A stretch of DNA of 64,000 bases from a bacterium. Its GTDB lineage: Bacteria > Electryoneota > RPQS01 > DYHQ01. Made by a program: the position numbers and the translations under genes. Below, one piece after another: positions 54,780-62,703 of the stretch. The notes beneath the pieces were generated by a model. That model did not search any database, was not told where the DNA came from, and saw nothing but the letters and a program-made list of their open reading frames with translations. The stretch spans positions 154,943-218,942 of the forward strand of contig JAUXGA010000004.1 of the NCBI GenBank assembly GCA_030622545.1, written 5' to 3'. Position 1 is the stretch's first letter. Each line of letters starts with the position of its first letter.

Positions 54780-55705
54780 GCCGCGGCTCCCATCGCTTCA
54801 GCTTCATCGCTCTCGCGCGTCGCCTGAACGATTTCAAATGCGCGTTTCAGATGCTCATCGCAGTTCTGCCACTCGGGAAGATATTTTGCGAATTTCACCA
54901 AATCCGATTCGCGTAAAACCGGCAAACCCTGATACGTTAAAACCTGCGGATAACGCTCGCGGCTCAATTCCTGTTCAAGGTCCCACGTTGTCATTTCAAG
55001 AGCAGGGAATTCATATCGGCGCTCCATATAACGCCGCAGGATTTCGGAAATCTCCGTGAAGAATTCCCGGAGCATTCCTCGTTCAGGATATTTATTATCC
55101 CGCAATGTGATGAGTTCTCGAAGCGCGAGTTCGTGCGCAGGCAAAATAATTTCAGGTGCTTTATATTTTTCAGGCTGCTGCTGTTTCCGGTAGCGTCTAT
55201 AGAAATAAATCACCGCGGCGACGAGCAATAATCCTAAGAGCCAAGGAGCCCATGCCAGCATATCCCGAAAAGTCAACGGCAGGGAACGCGGCCCTTTAAT
55301 CGGCTGAGGAACACTGGCTGTGTCAGGAAGAATGGAAACAATTTCGACCTGAGCATGCTTCGTAAAGAGCGTCTCGCGGGAGTTCGCTCGATGAAGAATC
55401 ACAGGCAAGGGCGGCAGAAGATATTTCCCTGTATCATACAGAGCAAGGTTGAAAATGCGTTCCTGAGGGAGCATCCCTGACGAATCAATGGAAATCAGTT
55501 GAAACGCGAGGGAATCCGACAGGAAATGCGGCCACTCGATTTTCGCATCTCCCCCATCGTGAATCGCAACCTTCAGTTGAAATAAATCTCCGATGCGAGC
55601 GGAAGCAGGCTCCAGCGTCGTTTCCACCGTCGCTGATAGGCATAACGTTGCGACAAACAAAAATACCACAGCCGCCATTGGCCGTTTCACCGACCGGGCC
55701 ATCAT
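54776..55705 (-). CDS. Bat-cluster protein with beta-rich domain, membrane helix and cytoplasmic domain
   Basis: This 309-residue protein has a signal peptide (about residues 8-25), a short BatD-like beta domain (ETTLEPASARIGDLFQLKVA), a membrane helix near 153-170 (WAPWLLGLLLVAAVIYFY) and a cytoplasmic helical domain with REFFTEISEILRRYMERRYE. That last domain also closes the DUF4381-type proteins found between DUF58 and BatA genes. I assign it by position and layout; function is unknown. Confidence 0.7.
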   Translation of the reverse strand: MMARSVKRPMAAVVFLFVATLCLSATVETTLEPASARIGDLFQLKVAIHDGGDAKIEWPHFLSDSLAFQLISIDSSGMLPQERIFNLALYDTGKYLLPPLPVILHRANSRETLFTKHAQVEIVSILPDTASVPQPIKGPRSLPLTFRDMLAWAPWLLGLLLVAAVIYFYRRYRKQQQPEKYKAPEIILPAHELALRELITLRDNKYPERGMLREFFTEISEILRRYMERRYEFPALEMTTWDLEQELSRERYPQVLTYQGLPVLRESDLVKFAKYLPEWQNCDEHLKRAFEIVQATRESDEAEAMGAAA

Positions 55706-56577
55706 CGCCTTCTCCCCCGGCTCTTAAAGAATTTTACCAGTGGAGGAATGTAAGGCTCATTGACTGGAAGCGAAATAAAATCCACTCCGACTTTTTGGAA
55801 ACTCTTCTTTAAATTTGTTTGCCATAGTTCAAAGCGCGTTTGAAGGTCTCGGCGCACTCGCTTGTCGCTTGTGTTCACCCAAAACGGCGTGCCTTTTTCC
55901 GCATCGTGGAGTCTGACAAGTCCGACATCCGGCAGAAGATATTCGCGCGGATCAAAAACATGCACGCCAATTAAATCATGCTTCCGCCCCACAATCCCGG
56001 CAGCTTTCTGATAATCTTCTCCCAAAAAATCGCTAATCAGAAACGCAATGCTTCGCTTCTTCTCCACGCGATTAAGATATTCCAGAGCCATCTTGATATC
56101 CGTTCCCGAGCGCTCAGGTGTGAACGCATAAAGCTCTCGGAGAATTCGCAGAATATGTGTCCGGCCTTTTTTTGGAACGACGAATTTCTCAATATGATCA
56201 GTGAAGAGAATCAATCCGACTTTGTCATTATTCTTCAGGGCTGAAAAAGCCAAAACGGCCGCTAGTTCGATGGCCATATCCACCTTCATCTGACAACCGG
56301 AGCCAAAATGCGCCGAGCTTGACACATCACACAAAAGCATCACAAGGAGCTCGCGCTCTTCCTCGAAAACTTTGATGAACGGATGTCCCATGCGCGCGCT
56401 GACATTCCAGTCAATCATTCGGACATCGTCGCCCATCTGATACTCGCGCACTTCGGCAAAATCCATCCCCCGCCCTTTAAAAACGGCATGATACTCCCCG
56501 GACAGAACTTCATTGACGATACCCTTCGTCTTGATTTCTATCTGCCGAACTTTCTTGAGAATTTCACGCGTTTCCAT
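55702..56577 (-). CDS. DUF58 domain-containing protein
   Basis: This 291-residue cytoplasmic protein carries DUF58, a degenerate vWA-like fold: AVFKGRGMDFAEVREYQMGD, RMIDWNVSARMGHPFIKVFE, and LVMLLCDVSSSAHFGS standing where a MIDAS motif would be (DVSSS). Such proteins are almost always encoded directly after moxR and before Bat-type genes, as here (64 bp after moxR, 4-bp overlap with the next gene). The exact activity is not known. Confidence 0.92.
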   Translation of the reverse strand: METREILKKVRQIEIKTKGIVNEVLSGEYHAVFKGRGMDFAEVREYQMGDDVRMIDWNVSARMGHPFIKVFEEERELLVMLLCDVSSSAHFGSGCQMKVDMAIELAAVLAFSALKNNDKVGLILFTDHIEKFVVPKKGRTHILRILRELYAFTPERSGTDIKMALEYLNRVEKKRSIAFLISDFLGEDYQKAAGIVGRKHDLIGVHVFDPREYLLPDVGLVRLHDAEKGTPFWVNTSDKRVRRDLQTRFELWQTNLKKSFQKVGVDFISLPVNEPYIPPLVKFFKSRGRRR

Positions 56578-56602
56578 GGGATATCTGATTTTATAGTTTT
56601 TA

Positions 56603-56641
56603 AGGTCGCCCCCCTTTGTCCCCCCGTAAACAGGGGGAGAT
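56603..56641. repeat. C-tract palindromic repeat between moxR and DUF58
   Basis: The gap contains GGTCGCCCCCCTTTGTCCCC followed by CCGTAAACAGGGGGAGA, so a run of C is answered by a run of G in a small hairpin. Tracts of this type recur in intergenic regions of several uncultured bacterial genomes. It may also weaken read-through between moxR and the DUF58 gene. Confidence 0.5.
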
Positions 56642-57631
56642 TTATGGAACTTCGACTCGATTGAAAATATCGCGGATGACCTTTTCCGAATCTACTTCCT
56701 CGGCCTCGGCCTCGTAGGTTACCGTCACGCGATGCCGCAGTACATCCATCCCCACAGCACGAATATCCTCCGGAATAACATAGCCGCGCTTGCGTAGAAA
56801 AGCATGAGCGCGCGCTGCCTTTATCAAGTAAATCGAAGCCCGGGGCGATGCGCCGTATTGAATCAGAGGCGCCAGTTCCGGCATCTTATACTCCGACGGC
56901 TCGCGAGTGGAGAAAACAATATCCAGAACGTAATCTTCGATTTTTGGATCGACATAAATCTTCTCGACCGTTCCGCGCACATTAAGAATCTCTTGTGGCG
57001 TAATGACCGGAGCAGGTGTCACCGTATTGTTCCGTGAATATTCGCGCATGATGAGCACTTCTTCTTTACGACTGGGATAGTCGATCTTGATCTTCAGCAT
57101 GAAGCGGTCAACCTGCGCCTCGGGAAGTGGGTAAGTGCCTTCCTGTTCGATAGGATTCTGCGTCGCCAGAACCATATAAGGTTCGTCGAGGGGAAACGTC
57201 TCTTCGCCAATCGTCACCTGCTTTTCCTGCATGGCTTCGAGCAGCGCGGACTGCACCTTGGCGGGCGCTCGGTTGATTTCATCGGCGAGAATGAAATTTG
57301 CGAAAATCGGACCCTTCTTCGTATAGAAATTCCCGTCTTTCTGATTGAAAAACAGCGTTCCAATCAAATCAGCGGGCAGAAGGTCCGGGGTAAATTGAAT
57401 CCGCCGGAATTTCGCCTGAATCACAGCCGCCAGCGTTTTGATTGCGAGGGTCTTCGCCAGCCCCGGCACTCCTTCGAGCAAAATATGCCCACCGGAAAAA
57501 AGGCCGATGAGCAATCGTTCCATCATCTGTTTCTGGCCGACGATAATCTTTCCAACCTCGGCCTGTACGCGGTCAACAAATTCTGCTTCCCGCTCTACAA
57601 TTTGCGTGAGTTCCCGAATATCCGCGTCCAT
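56642..57631 (-). CDS. MoxR-family AAA+ ATPase
   Basis: The start is ATG 57631 (MDADIRELTQIVEREAEFVD, 329 residues), with AGGAGA 5 bp before it; a longer frame upstream has no start signal. Walker A is the MoxR form GVPGLAKT (54-61), Walker B is FILADEINR with the sensor NPIEQEGTYPLPEAQVDRFM downstream. MoxR ATPases act as chaperones that mature vWA-domain proteins, and the DUF58 and Bat vWA genes follow at once. It heads the nine-gene cluster. Confidence 0.95.
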   Translation of the reverse strand: MDADIRELTQIVEREAEFVDRVQAEVGKIIVGQKQMMERLLIGLFSGGHILLEGVPGLAKTLAIKTLAAVIQAKFRRIQFTPDLLPADLIGTLFFNQKDGNFYTKKGPIFANFILADEINRAPAKVQSALLEAMQEKQVTIGEETFPLDEPYMVLATQNPIEQEGTYPLPEAQVDRFMLKIKIDYPSRKEEVLIMREYSRNNTVTPAPVITPQEILNVRGTVEKIYVDPKIEDYVLDIVFSTREPSEYKMPELAPLIQYGASPRASIYLIKAARAHAFLRKRGYVIPEDIRAVGMDVLRHRVTVTYEAEAEEVDSEKVIRDIFNRVEVP

Positions 57632-57768
57632 ATGTCTCCTGAAAACCTTCTTTAGAGAATGAAAAACTTTTCTAATCGCTTTATTTACACACAATAAATT
57701 CAAAAAGTTCCAATGGCTGGGTGTTTATAACGCCAAGTGAAAATTCGCAAAGCCCGAATAAACAATGA

Positions 57769-57843
57769 CCCCCGGGCGAAACCCGGGGGCAAATATCGTA
57801 AATCAAGAGGTATCCTTGGGATGTGACCGAGGCTGAACCCGGC
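57769..57843. repeat. G/C palindrome and trailing repeat fragment
   Basis: An 8-bp perfect stem (CCCCCGGG with CCCGGGGG, loop CGAAA) at 57769-57789 is followed about 40 bp later by GGCTGAACCCGGC, which matches the right arm of the repeat module at 21256-21324. No U-run follows on either strand, so it is more likely part of the interspersed repeat family than a terminator. It occupies the gap between moxR and the TPR lipoprotein. Confidence 0.6.
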
Positions 57844-57863
57844 GAAATGAACAGAGAAATCTT

Positions 57864-58304
57864 CTATTCCGGGGATGAAGCGCCTGAATCAGGGGTTCCG
57901 GCAAGAGAATCCGCCGAGCCCTGAAGCATCGTGTTGAGTTCCGGTATTTCGTTGACATCCTGGCCGAGGTGATTCAATTCCCAGCGCGCATCCTTAACGA
58001 GTGGATCATCAGGATATTGCTCCAGAAACGTCTCATACGCCGAACGGGCCTTGTCCAAATCATCCAAATGGTTGGCATACAGATACCCCAACATGAACAG
58101 GCATTGGGGAGCCTGACGGGATTGCGGATATTTTTTCACCAACGCTTCATAGGAATCAACGGCGGCTGCGAAGTTATTTTCTTCCTGAAATTTCTTCGCT
58201 TGTTCAAAAAGCTGGCGTTCATCCAGCCCCTTATTGCAGCCAACCATTAGAACAGAAAAGCAAATCGCGATGGTGAGTATTCCGACAGGTATGGTCAATC
58301 TCAT
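57864..58304 (-). CDS. TPR-type lipoprotein (BamD/CpoB-like size class)
   Basis: This 146-residue protein starts after AAGGAG, has a lipobox VLMVGC (Cys23) and two to three TPR units (FQEENNFAAAVDSYEALVKK; MLGYLYANHLDDLDKARSAY). After the repeats comes an acidic, Ser/Pro-rich disordered tail. It resembles the TPR part of BamD or CpoB, but it is shorter and lacks their other domains, so the assignment stays general. Its promoter overlaps the stop of the kinase gene (58373-58401). Confidence 0.8.
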   Translation of the reverse strand: MRLTIPVGILTIAICFSVLMVGCNKGLDERQLFEQAKKFQEENNFAAAVDSYEALVKKYPQSRQAPQCLFMLGYLYANHLDDLDKARSAYETFLEQYPDDPLVKDARWELNHLGQDVNEIPELNTMLQGSADSLAGTPDSGASSPE

Positions 58305-58372
58305 TGCCCCGCTCCTTAATTATTTCCATCGCCCGAAACGGCGAAATCCGATAAGACAGCCTTAATTGGAGA

Positions 58373-58401
58373 AATATAAGACATAAAAACACAAAAATCA
58401 A
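58373..58401 (-). promoter_or_regulatory. Sigma-70-type promoter of the TPR lipoprotein gene
   Basis: On the minus strand -35 TTGATT, 17 bp, -10 TATATT, identical hexamers and spacing to the promoter at 18940-18968. The -35 box overlaps the kinase stop codon. About 65 bp separate the -10 box from the ATG. Confidence 0.75.
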
Positions 58402-61400
58402 GTACTTTTTTTCTGAAGCGGGAAGTAAACCGTAAACGTCGAGCCCTTTCCCTCTTGCGAATGAACCACAATCGTCCCGCCATGATTCCGTGCAATCTGA
58501 AGAGAAACAGTCAACCCCAGTCCCGAACCCGTAGGTTTCGTTGAAAAAAAGGCGTCAAAGAGCTTCTCCCGATTGGCTTTAGGGATGCCGATACCCGAAT
58601 CTTCGACCTTCATTTCAATCTGCTCATCCTGAACGGTTGTCTCAACCCATAATTGTCCTCCATCCGGCATCGCATGAATCGCGTTCCGGAAGAGGTTCAA
58701 GAGCACCTGACGTATCTGGTCTGAATCCCCCCAAACCGCGGGCAGGTTTGGATCGAGTTTCTTGTTGACCGTGATGGATTCCTCATCAATCTCTTCCGAC
58801 ATCATCCCAAAGGTCAGAAGAATAATTCCGTTCAGATCCGTCGCTTCAAAACGAGGCATCGTGGGTCGCGTAAATTGCAAAATTTCCGTCAAGATGCCTT
58901 CAAGCCGGCGCACTTCATCGACAATAATCTGCAAACGCGCGCGATTCCGGTCGTCCGGTGTCAGGGAATTCAACACAGACCGAGCGAACCCGCCGATAGC
59001 CGTCAGGGGGTTGCGGATTTCATGGGCGACCGAAGCGGCTACTTCACCCACCGCCGAAAGCCGTTCCGTCCGCACTAATTTATCCCGACTTTCTTTTAGT
59101 TCACGATTCGCCGCTGTCAACTCCTGAAGCTTGACCTCCAAACTCGCTCGCAGGCGCGAGCGTTCAAACGACAAGGCGGCGCTGTTGGCAAAGACCCGCA
59201 ACCGCCTCAAATCATCGTCGCTGATAGGGCGTTTCGTGATAAAATTGTCCACTAAGAAAACACCCAGTACTGTATCACGCGAAATCATCGGAACAACCGC
59301 AAACGATGAGACATCATAGTGTTTGCGGAACTCCTCCGGAACCATATCTGAAGCTTCTTTGTTTCTAATAATCGCATTTTCTTTCAAAAAAACCGCGCGA
59401 TAAAAGACTCCCGCCTTTTCATCCACATGCATGGACAAGCGCTTGGCATACTCTGCCATCGTCTGCTGCTGAGAAGGGAAATCTGCTTGATAATTGCGAA
59501 TCAGGTCCGGCAGCGAAACACTTTGAGTGGATAACTCTGACCAAATCCTCTCAGCCTCGTCTGTTGACAACGGTCCGATCCCTGCCACGCCATGCAGCGA
59601 AGCTTCTTCTTCATCATATATGAGAATGAAAGCTCGGTTGAAACCCAATCCCTGACCCGCCGTCACACCCGCTAAAATGATTGCCCATACGTTGTGTACA
59701 TCCACAGCACTCTGGAGAGCGTCGCCGATTTCGGAGAGAATCTGCAATTCCATCACGCGTTGATGTAAGGCTTCCTCCGTTCGCTTACGCTGAGTGATAT
59801 CTCGCGCAATTCCTACCGCATGCCATTGACCTTTGACTTGGATCGACGAGAGCGAGAGTTCTATTGGGAATTCCGTTCCGTCTTTTCGAATCGCTTCCAA
59901 TTCACTTGTCGTTCCTACAGCAAATCCCTTCCCGGTTTTCCGAAAATTCTTTAGTCCTTTTTGATAAGCCTCAGAATACTTTTCGGGAGCGAGAAACTGA
60001 TGCAGATCCTTGCCGATGGCCTCCTGATTCGTATAACCAAAAATCTCTTCGGCGGCGGGATTCCAGTAGGAAATATGTCCGTTATGATCCAGCATAATAA
60101 TCGCATCATTGGCCGTGTTGGTAATCGAACGGAATCTCGTCTCGCTTTCACGAAGTGCTTCTTCAGTTCGCTTGCGCTCCGTGATATCTCGGTCGATACC
60201 TCTATAACCTAAGAAATCTCCATCTGCATCAAAAATTGGGACTCCGCTTGTCTCGAGAACCACATAACGCCCATCCTTGTGAAGATTCGTGTTTTCAAGT
60301 CCAGCAAAAGGCCTCTGGGTCTTTGCGGTATTTGTAAATACTGCGGCTACTCGTTTTGCCTCATCCGCGGGCATAAGATCAAAGGGTGTTTTTCCGATGA
60401 TTTCTTCTGGATGGTAACCCAGAAAATCTTTGACTTTTGGACTGGCATAGATATAGACACCATTCTTATCCACCGCCCACACCCAATCGCTGGTAGTCTC
60501 TACCAGTGAACGAAATCTCTCTTCGCTCTCCCGCAGAGCTTCCTCTGCTTGTTTTTGTTCGGTAATATCTCGCACGATACTCTGATAAATCCGACGTCCT
60601 CCGACTTCCAAAACGATTGCGGAAATATCGACATAGATTTCGCGCCCATCCTTGCGCCGTAATGGTGCGTCCTCAAAACGATTTTTTCCCGCCGCCTTGG
60701 TTGCTTCAATGCGTTCAATCGCCTGAGGAATATATTTGGGCTGACGGAGATCAAGCGCTGTCATCGCCAGCAATTCTTCCCGAGAATACCCGGTCAATTC
60801 CTCCGCGCGCAAATTGACTTCCGTAAACTGGTACGTTTCCGGATCAAGCAGAAATATCGCGTCATTCGCATTTTCCGTCAGAGCCCGATAGCGTTCCTCC
60901 GAATCCCGAACCTGCGATTCCAGTCGACGTTTTTCGGTGACATTCCGCGCAATACCCAAAATACCGATGGTCTTACCCATCTCGATAAGCGGATTCGCGG
61001 TAACAGCCATAATCAAGTCGCGCCCGTCCTTGTGACGAATCACGAAGTCATGACTGACTCCCCGCTTCGCAAGCAAATTCTTCAAGTCATCATCAACCGA
61101 TGCGCGTTTTTCTTCGGGAACTAAATCGCGAAAAGCTTTTCCGATTAGCTCACTCCATTCATACCCGAGATTATCCAGACTCTGACGACTGACAAACGTA
61201 ATATCCCCATTCAAATCGAGCTGGAAAATCAAATCGCTGACATTATCGACCAGCGTCCGATAGCCCTCTTCGGATTTTTCAAGCTCGCGTTCCAGATTGA
61301 CTTCCTCAATAGACAGAGCAAGCTGCGCCATAAAAAGTTCCAGCAAATGAAGAATCTCTTCTCCCGGATGACTTTCGCTGACCGGTTCCTCAAGACGAGC

Positions 61401-62270
61401 GATTCCGATAATGCGTCCATCCTGCCCTCGAAGCGGCACCAGCACAAAAACCAAATCGCCCGTTTCTTTATCTTCGGAGGAGCGTGGCTCGCTGAAAATG
61501 TGCGCGCCGCCGTGCTGATTCTCCTTGCGAAGCAGCGCTGTCATTTTTCGATAGCAGCCTTTGAGACCTCTTTGCGGAAGCGTTTCATCTTTGCGAGCCG
61601 CCGCCCAGCCCACCTGAATCGGCTGGTTTACGTAAGGCTCCAGCAGAATTTTTGCCCGCTGGAAAAACTTGCCCGTAATCAATGCTTCCGTCGCAATATT
61701 TAATTTCTCATCAATATCCCGGGCGGCTAAAATGCTCGGAGACACCTGAAACAAATGCGCGAGATGATCCTTCATCGCCGCGATTTCGTGAGTCTGTTCC
61801 ACGACTTTCTCGCGAAGCCGGAGATTCAACTCCCGCAACTCCTCCTGAAAAGCGCGGTTTTCACGAATAAGCCGTTCGCGTTCGAGAGCGCTTTCGATGA
61901 CACGGAGAAATTCATCGAGATTGACAATCGGTTTTTCGAAATAGAAAAAGACGTCATGACGGATGGCTTCAATCGCCTCTTCCAATTCCCCGCCGCCGGA
62001 TACGATAATGATGGGAAGATTCGGATGCTTTTCCCGGATTCTCTCGATAAGATCAAGTCCTGAAAGTCTCGGAAGTCGCAGGTCAACAATGACAAGCTGG
62101 AAGTCGCGGCTGTCCACCATCTCATCGGCTTCAAGCCCGTCGCGCGCTTCCTCGATTTCGAAATTATGCAGCGAGAGAACGTGACGCATAATCGTGCGTG
62201 AGGGTGCATCGTCGTCTACGATAAGTACACGTCGCAATGTCACGTCTTGTTTAACCTCTGCTACATTCAT
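58398..62270 (-). CDS. Hybrid sensor histidine kinase with N-terminal receiver, four PAS and GAF domains
   Basis: This 1290-residue cytoplasmic protein starts after GGAGAAAG. In order: receiver (about 10-130, phospho-Asp63 in LVIVDLRLP, Lys113), coiled coil and a degenerate GAF-like region (about 185-325), four PAS/PAC units (about 333-456, 457-581, 582-708, 709-837), a GAF domain (about 838-1035), a HisKA with VAHEIRNPLTAIGG (His1083) and a HATPase_c (about 1120-1285) with DSGIGIPKANREKLFDAF and TGSGLGLTVS. It has no membrane segment. The receiver in front of the sensors suggests that a prior phosphorylation step tunes the kinase. The ligands are not predictable. Confidence 0.93.
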   Translation of the reverse strand: MNVAEVKQDVTLRRVLIVDDDAPSRTIMRHVLSLHNFEIEEARDGLEADEMVDSRDFQLVIVDLRLPRLSGLDLIERIREKHPNLPIIIVSGGGELEEAIEAIRHDVFFYFEKPIVNLDEFLRVIESALERERLIRENRAFQEELRELNLRLREKVVEQTHEIAAMKDHLAHLFQVSPSILAARDIDEKLNIATEALITGKFFQRAKILLEPYVNQPIQVGWAAARKDETLPQRGLKGCYRKMTALLRKENQHGGAHIFSEPRSSEDKETGDLVFVLVPLRGQDGRIIGIARLEEPVSESHPGEEILHLLELFMAQLALSIEEVNLERELEKSEEGYRTLVDNVSDLIFQLDLNGDITFVSRQSLDNLGYEWSELIGKAFRDLVPEEKRASVDDDLKNLLAKRGVSHDFVIRHKDGRDLIMAVTANPLIEMGKTIGILGIARNVTEKRRLESQVRDSEERYRALTENANDAIFLLDPETYQFTEVNLRAEELTGYSREELLAMTALDLRQPKYIPQAIERIEATKAAGKNRFEDAPLRRKDGREIYVDISAIVLEVGGRRIYQSIVRDITEQKQAEEALRESEERFRSLVETTSDWVWAVDKNGVYIYASPKVKDFLGYHPEEIIGKTPFDLMPADEAKRVAAVFTNTAKTQRPFAGLENTNLHKDGRYVVLETSGVPIFDADGDFLGYRGIDRDITERKRTEEALRESETRFRSITNTANDAIIMLDHNGHISYWNPAAEEIFGYTNQEAIGKDLHQFLAPEKYSEAYQKGLKNFRKTGKGFAVGTTSELEAIRKDGTEFPIELSLSSIQVKGQWHAVGIARDITQRKRTEEALHQRVMELQILSEIGDALQSAVDVHNVWAIILAGVTAGQGLGFNRAFILIYDEEEASLHGVAGIGPLSTDEAERIWSELSTQSVSLPDLIRNYQADFPSQQQTMAEYAKRLSMHVDEKAGVFYRAVFLKENAIIRNKEASDMVPEEFRKHYDVSSFAVVPMISRDTVLGVFLVDNFITKRPISDDDLRRLRVFANSAALSFERSRLRASLEVKLQELTAANRELKESRDKLVRTERLSAVGEVAASVAHEIRNPLTAIGGFARSVLNSLTPDDRNRARLQIIVDEVRRLEGILTEILQFTRPTMPRFEATDLNGIILLTFGMMSEEIDEESITVNKKLDPNLPAVWGDSDQIRQVLLNLFRNAIHAMPDGGQLWVETTVQDEQIEMKVEDSGIGIPKANREKLFDAFFSTKPTGSGLGLTVSLQIARNHGGTIVVHSQEGKGSTFTVYFPLQKKST

Positions 62271-62332
62271 AATCTTTCTCCAAAACCCTGTCTCTATCCG
62301 GGAGACCGGTTAATCATACCATCCCAAAAATC

Positions 62333-62408
62333 CCTGCGGTGTTGGCTGCTTGCAGCCGACCCAAGCACACGCCGTCACAAAGGACGGGTCACAGACCCGC
62401 ACCCTACC
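62333..62408. repeat. Copy of the interspersed repeat seen at 21360-21393
   Basis: The first 34 bp (starting CCTGCGGTGTTGGCTGCTTG) are identical to 21360-21393, in the same orientation, and contain a perfect GGCTGC-TT-GCAGCC hairpin. The following GGACGGGTCACAGACCCGC resembles the arm at 21527-21550. It lies in the 433-bp gap upstream of the hybrid kinase gene, before its predicted -10. Confidence 0.8.
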
Positions 62409-62415
62409 CGCCAGA

Positions 62416-62441
62416 ATTATAAAATATGGTTAACTTTAACC
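62416..62441 (-). promoter_or_regulatory. Possible -10 box and dyad upstream of the hybrid kinase
   Basis: On the minus strand TATAAT lies at 62416-62421, and just upstream is the 14-bp dyad GGTTAAAGTTAACC (62428-62441), in the position of an operator. No good -35 is present at 17 bp, so an activator might be needed. The kinase ATG is 145 bp away, and the repeat copy sits between. Confidence 0.35.
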
Positions 62442-62512
62442 TTTTATTTTACAATAAAAAATACAAAAAGGCAAACCCAAAGCAAGAATCCCGACCCGCA
62501 TTCGGATTTCCC

Positions 62513-62541
62513 TTGAATATTGCCTAAAAGTCATGTATATT
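62513..62541 (+). promoter_or_regulatory. Sigma-70-type promoter driving the small transcript at 62548-62642
   Basis: -35 TTGAAT (62513-62518), 17 bp, -10 TATATT (62536-62541) on the plus strand. No annotated gene follows on this strand, but a short ORF and a strong hairpin with a T-run lie 50-95 bp downstream. Confidence 0.6.
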
Positions 62542-62547
62542 GAAGAT

Positions 62548-62642
62548 TAGCGACTAAGACTCTGAGCGGAACTTCTTCGGGGAGATTACCATGAGCGAAT
62601 CCTTTGCCAATTTTAACATAATGGCAAGAGATTCGCTTTTTT
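62548..62642 (+). ncRNA. Candidate small RNA of about 95 nt ending in an intrinsic terminator
   Basis: The unit runs from the predicted start near 62548 to a terminator-like hairpin: AGCGAATC and TTGCC on the left (62594-62608) pair with GGCAA and GATTCGCT on the right (62623-62637), with a small internal loop, and end in six T (62637-62642). It lies in a gap between genes on the opposite strand. It may instead be a small mRNA for the overlapping ORF 62591-62674. Confidence 0.4.
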
Positions 62643-62674
62643 GGAAAAAAACAAAGATGGTGATGTCGAAATAG
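62591..62674 (+). CDS. Candidate 27-residue small ORF with strong ribosome site
   Basis: ATG 62591 is preceded by GGGGAG with 6-bp spacing, and the frame reads MSESFANFNIMARDSLFWKK... for 27 codons to TAG. The peptide is short, with an amphipathic start and a basic Lys-rich end. The hairpin of the candidate terminator lies inside the ORF, so folding could block or attenuate translation. I recognise no family. Confidence 0.35.
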   Translation: MSESFANFNIMARDSLFWKKTKMVMSK

Positions 62675-62703
62675 AGGTCTATTAGAAGGAAAAGATTGGC
62701 TCT

